Shown in pieces: positions 4,946 to 5,598 of a stretch of 5,598 nt of DNA. The stretch comes from Thermoplasmata archaeon. GTDB lineage: Archaea; Thermoplasmatota; Thermoplasmata; Lutacidiplasmatales; UBA184. Each line of letters starts with the position of its first letter. Position 1 is the first letter of the stretch. The stretch spans positions 1-5,598 of the forward strand of contig JASHUL010000055.1 in assembly GCA_030039995.1 (NCBI GenBank), written 5' to 3'. The translations under genes and the position numbers were made by a program. The notes below the pieces were generated by a model. It saw nothing but the letters and a program-made list of their open reading frames with translations. It did no database searches and was not told where the DNA came from.

Positions 4946-5509
4946 ATGACGGACGAAGCGCTCCCCCGTGGTGTGGCGACCGTGGGCGGCGGCGAGGTCA
5001 TGGTCCACTTCGACGGGGCGTGCCAGCCCCCGAAAGGTCCCGGGGTCGCCGCCTTCGGCTTCACCGTCGAGGGGGCGGGGTTCTCGTTCGAGGACGGGGG
5101 GCTCGCCGTCCCGCCGTACTCGGACCACTCCACGAACAACGTCGCCGAGTACGTCGGAGCGATCCGTGCCCTCGAATGGCTCCGGGCTCGACAGTACCGA
5201 GGAGCGGTGGTCGCCCGGGGAGACAGCCAGCTCGTGATCCGTCAAATGCGCGGGGAGTACCGCGTGCTCACCGAGCACCTGAAGGCGTACCACGACTGGC
5301 TCGGCCGGCTCGCGAAGGAGTTCTCCTCCGTCGAGTGGGAGTGGGTCCCGCGGGAACAGAACGTGCGGGCCGACGAACTGTCCAAACTCGCGCTGGAAGA
5401 GCACCGGCCGATCGCCCAGCGGCTGCGAGCCACGACGGGCTCCGCGCGGGAGGCGACGATCGATGCGCACCCGCGCCCGGAGCGGTCCGATCCGGACCCG
5501 ACCGGCTAA
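4946..5509 (+). CDS. rnhA: Type I ribonuclease H (RNase HI family)
   Basis: A 187-residue RNase HI that cleaves the RNA strand of RNA-DNA hybrids, removing primers and R-loops. All four catalytic acidic residues are visible: D23 in HFDGAC, E68 in TNNVAEY, D93 in RGDSQLVIRQM and D143 in RADELSKLA. The strand VMVHFDGA, helix NVAEYVGAIRALEWL (65-79), strand AVVARGDSQL and the segment VEWEWVPREQN fit the fold. The domain occupies about residues 16-152; as in many archaeal RNase HI proteins, a basic-handle region is not evident. About 18 residues precede the domain, so ATG 5000 (residue 19) is an alternative start. A C-terminal tail of about 35 residues, rich in Arg, Asp and Pro, is probably disordered. 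The gene lies 12 bases after the membrane zinc-ribbon gene with no promoter visible between, indicating an operon. The ribosome binding site is weak. Confidence 0.95.
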   Translation: MTDEALPRGVATVGGGEVMVHFDGACQPPKGPGVAAFGFTVEGAGFSFEDGGLAVPPYSDHSTNNVAEYVGAIRALEWLRARQYRGAVVARGDSQLVIRQMRGEYRVLTEHLKAYHDWLGRLAKEFSSVEWEWVPREQNVRADELSKLALEEHRPIAQRLRATTGSAREATIDAHPRPERSDPDPTG

Positions 5510-5598
5510 CCCCACCGTACGGTGTAGACGAGGGTGCGGCCCTCGATCGCGGCGCGAGCGCGAGCGGAGTCGACGTACGTCGCGAACGCGGCCGCAGC
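5506..5598 (-). CDS. C-terminal end of an unidentified minus-strand gene
   Basis: On the minus strand the frame is open from the right edge to a TAG at 5508-5506, giving 30 residues ending AIEGRTLVYTVRWG. The preceding part (AAAAFATYVDSARARA) looks helical and the end looks like a strand, and third codon positions are G/C-rich. Its stop overlaps the RNase H stop by 3-4 bases in a tail-to-tail arrangement. Too little is present to assign a family; it might also be a chance open frame in GC-rich DNA. Confidence 0.5.
   Translation of the reverse strand, partial: AAAAFATYVDSARARAAIEGRTLVYTVRWG

Noticed and set aside
4367..5515. A 382-codon minus-strand open frame
   Set aside because: It is antisense to the zinc-ribbon and RNase H genes, is Arg/Asp/His-rich in the manner of shadow frames, and shows no domain pattern.
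1..5598. Shared ACCGTACG near both window ends, as a possible flanking direct repeat of a mobile element
   Set aside because: Only 8 bases match exactly, both copies lie inside apparent coding ends, and no transposase, integrase or tRNA target is present.

Overview
This is a GC-rich, gene-dense stretch that looks archaeal. The reasons are short AT-rich TATA-like boxes about 25-35 bases ahead of several starts, genes with little or no 5' leader, frequent GTG starts, and a regulator made of two Lrp/AsnC-like halves, a type common in Thermoplasmata and related Euryarchaeota. The Thermoplasmata-like placement is an inference from protein style and not a proven assignment.

Left part (1-2220). A truncated ArsR-type winged-helix repressor (minus strand) diverges from an SRPBCC/AHSA1-type START-fold protein (plus strand). 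Their 93-base shared promoter region holds an imperfect AT-rich palindrome that overlaps both TATA-like boxes, as expected of an auto- and cross-regulated repressor/target pair. The SRPBCC gene converges on a 319-residue two-HTH Lrp/AsnC-like regulator, and a strong nested GC hairpin fills the 39-base gap between the two stops. Upstream of the regulator on the same strand is a small 97-codon gene of unknown function with a clear Shine-Dalgarno sequence.

Middle (2221-3795). A 256-base divergent intergenic region carries a GC hairpin, a 20-base-period repeat and a TATA-like box. It leads into two translationally coupled membrane genes that overlap at GTGA: a single-pass protein with a large exported beta-rich ectodomain, then a four-helix membrane protein. 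They probably form a complex at the cell envelope. No known function was recognised.

Right part (3796-5598). A single-domain cyclophilin peptidyl-prolyl isomerase (minus strand) ends 9 bases from the membrane pair and appears to have a leaderless promoter. Diverging from it is a probable two-gene operon: a membrane-anchored double zinc-ribbon protein, then a type I RNase H with all four catalytic acidic residues. The RNase H stop overlaps the end of a partial minus-strand gene that runs off the right edge.

No tRNA, rRNA, CRISPR array, insertion sequence or integrase was seen. The window reads as ordinary chromosome with several uncharacterised small or membrane proteins. The best candidates for something new are the coupled membrane pair, the zinc-ribbon/RNase H pair and the small ORF upstream of the two-HTH regulator.
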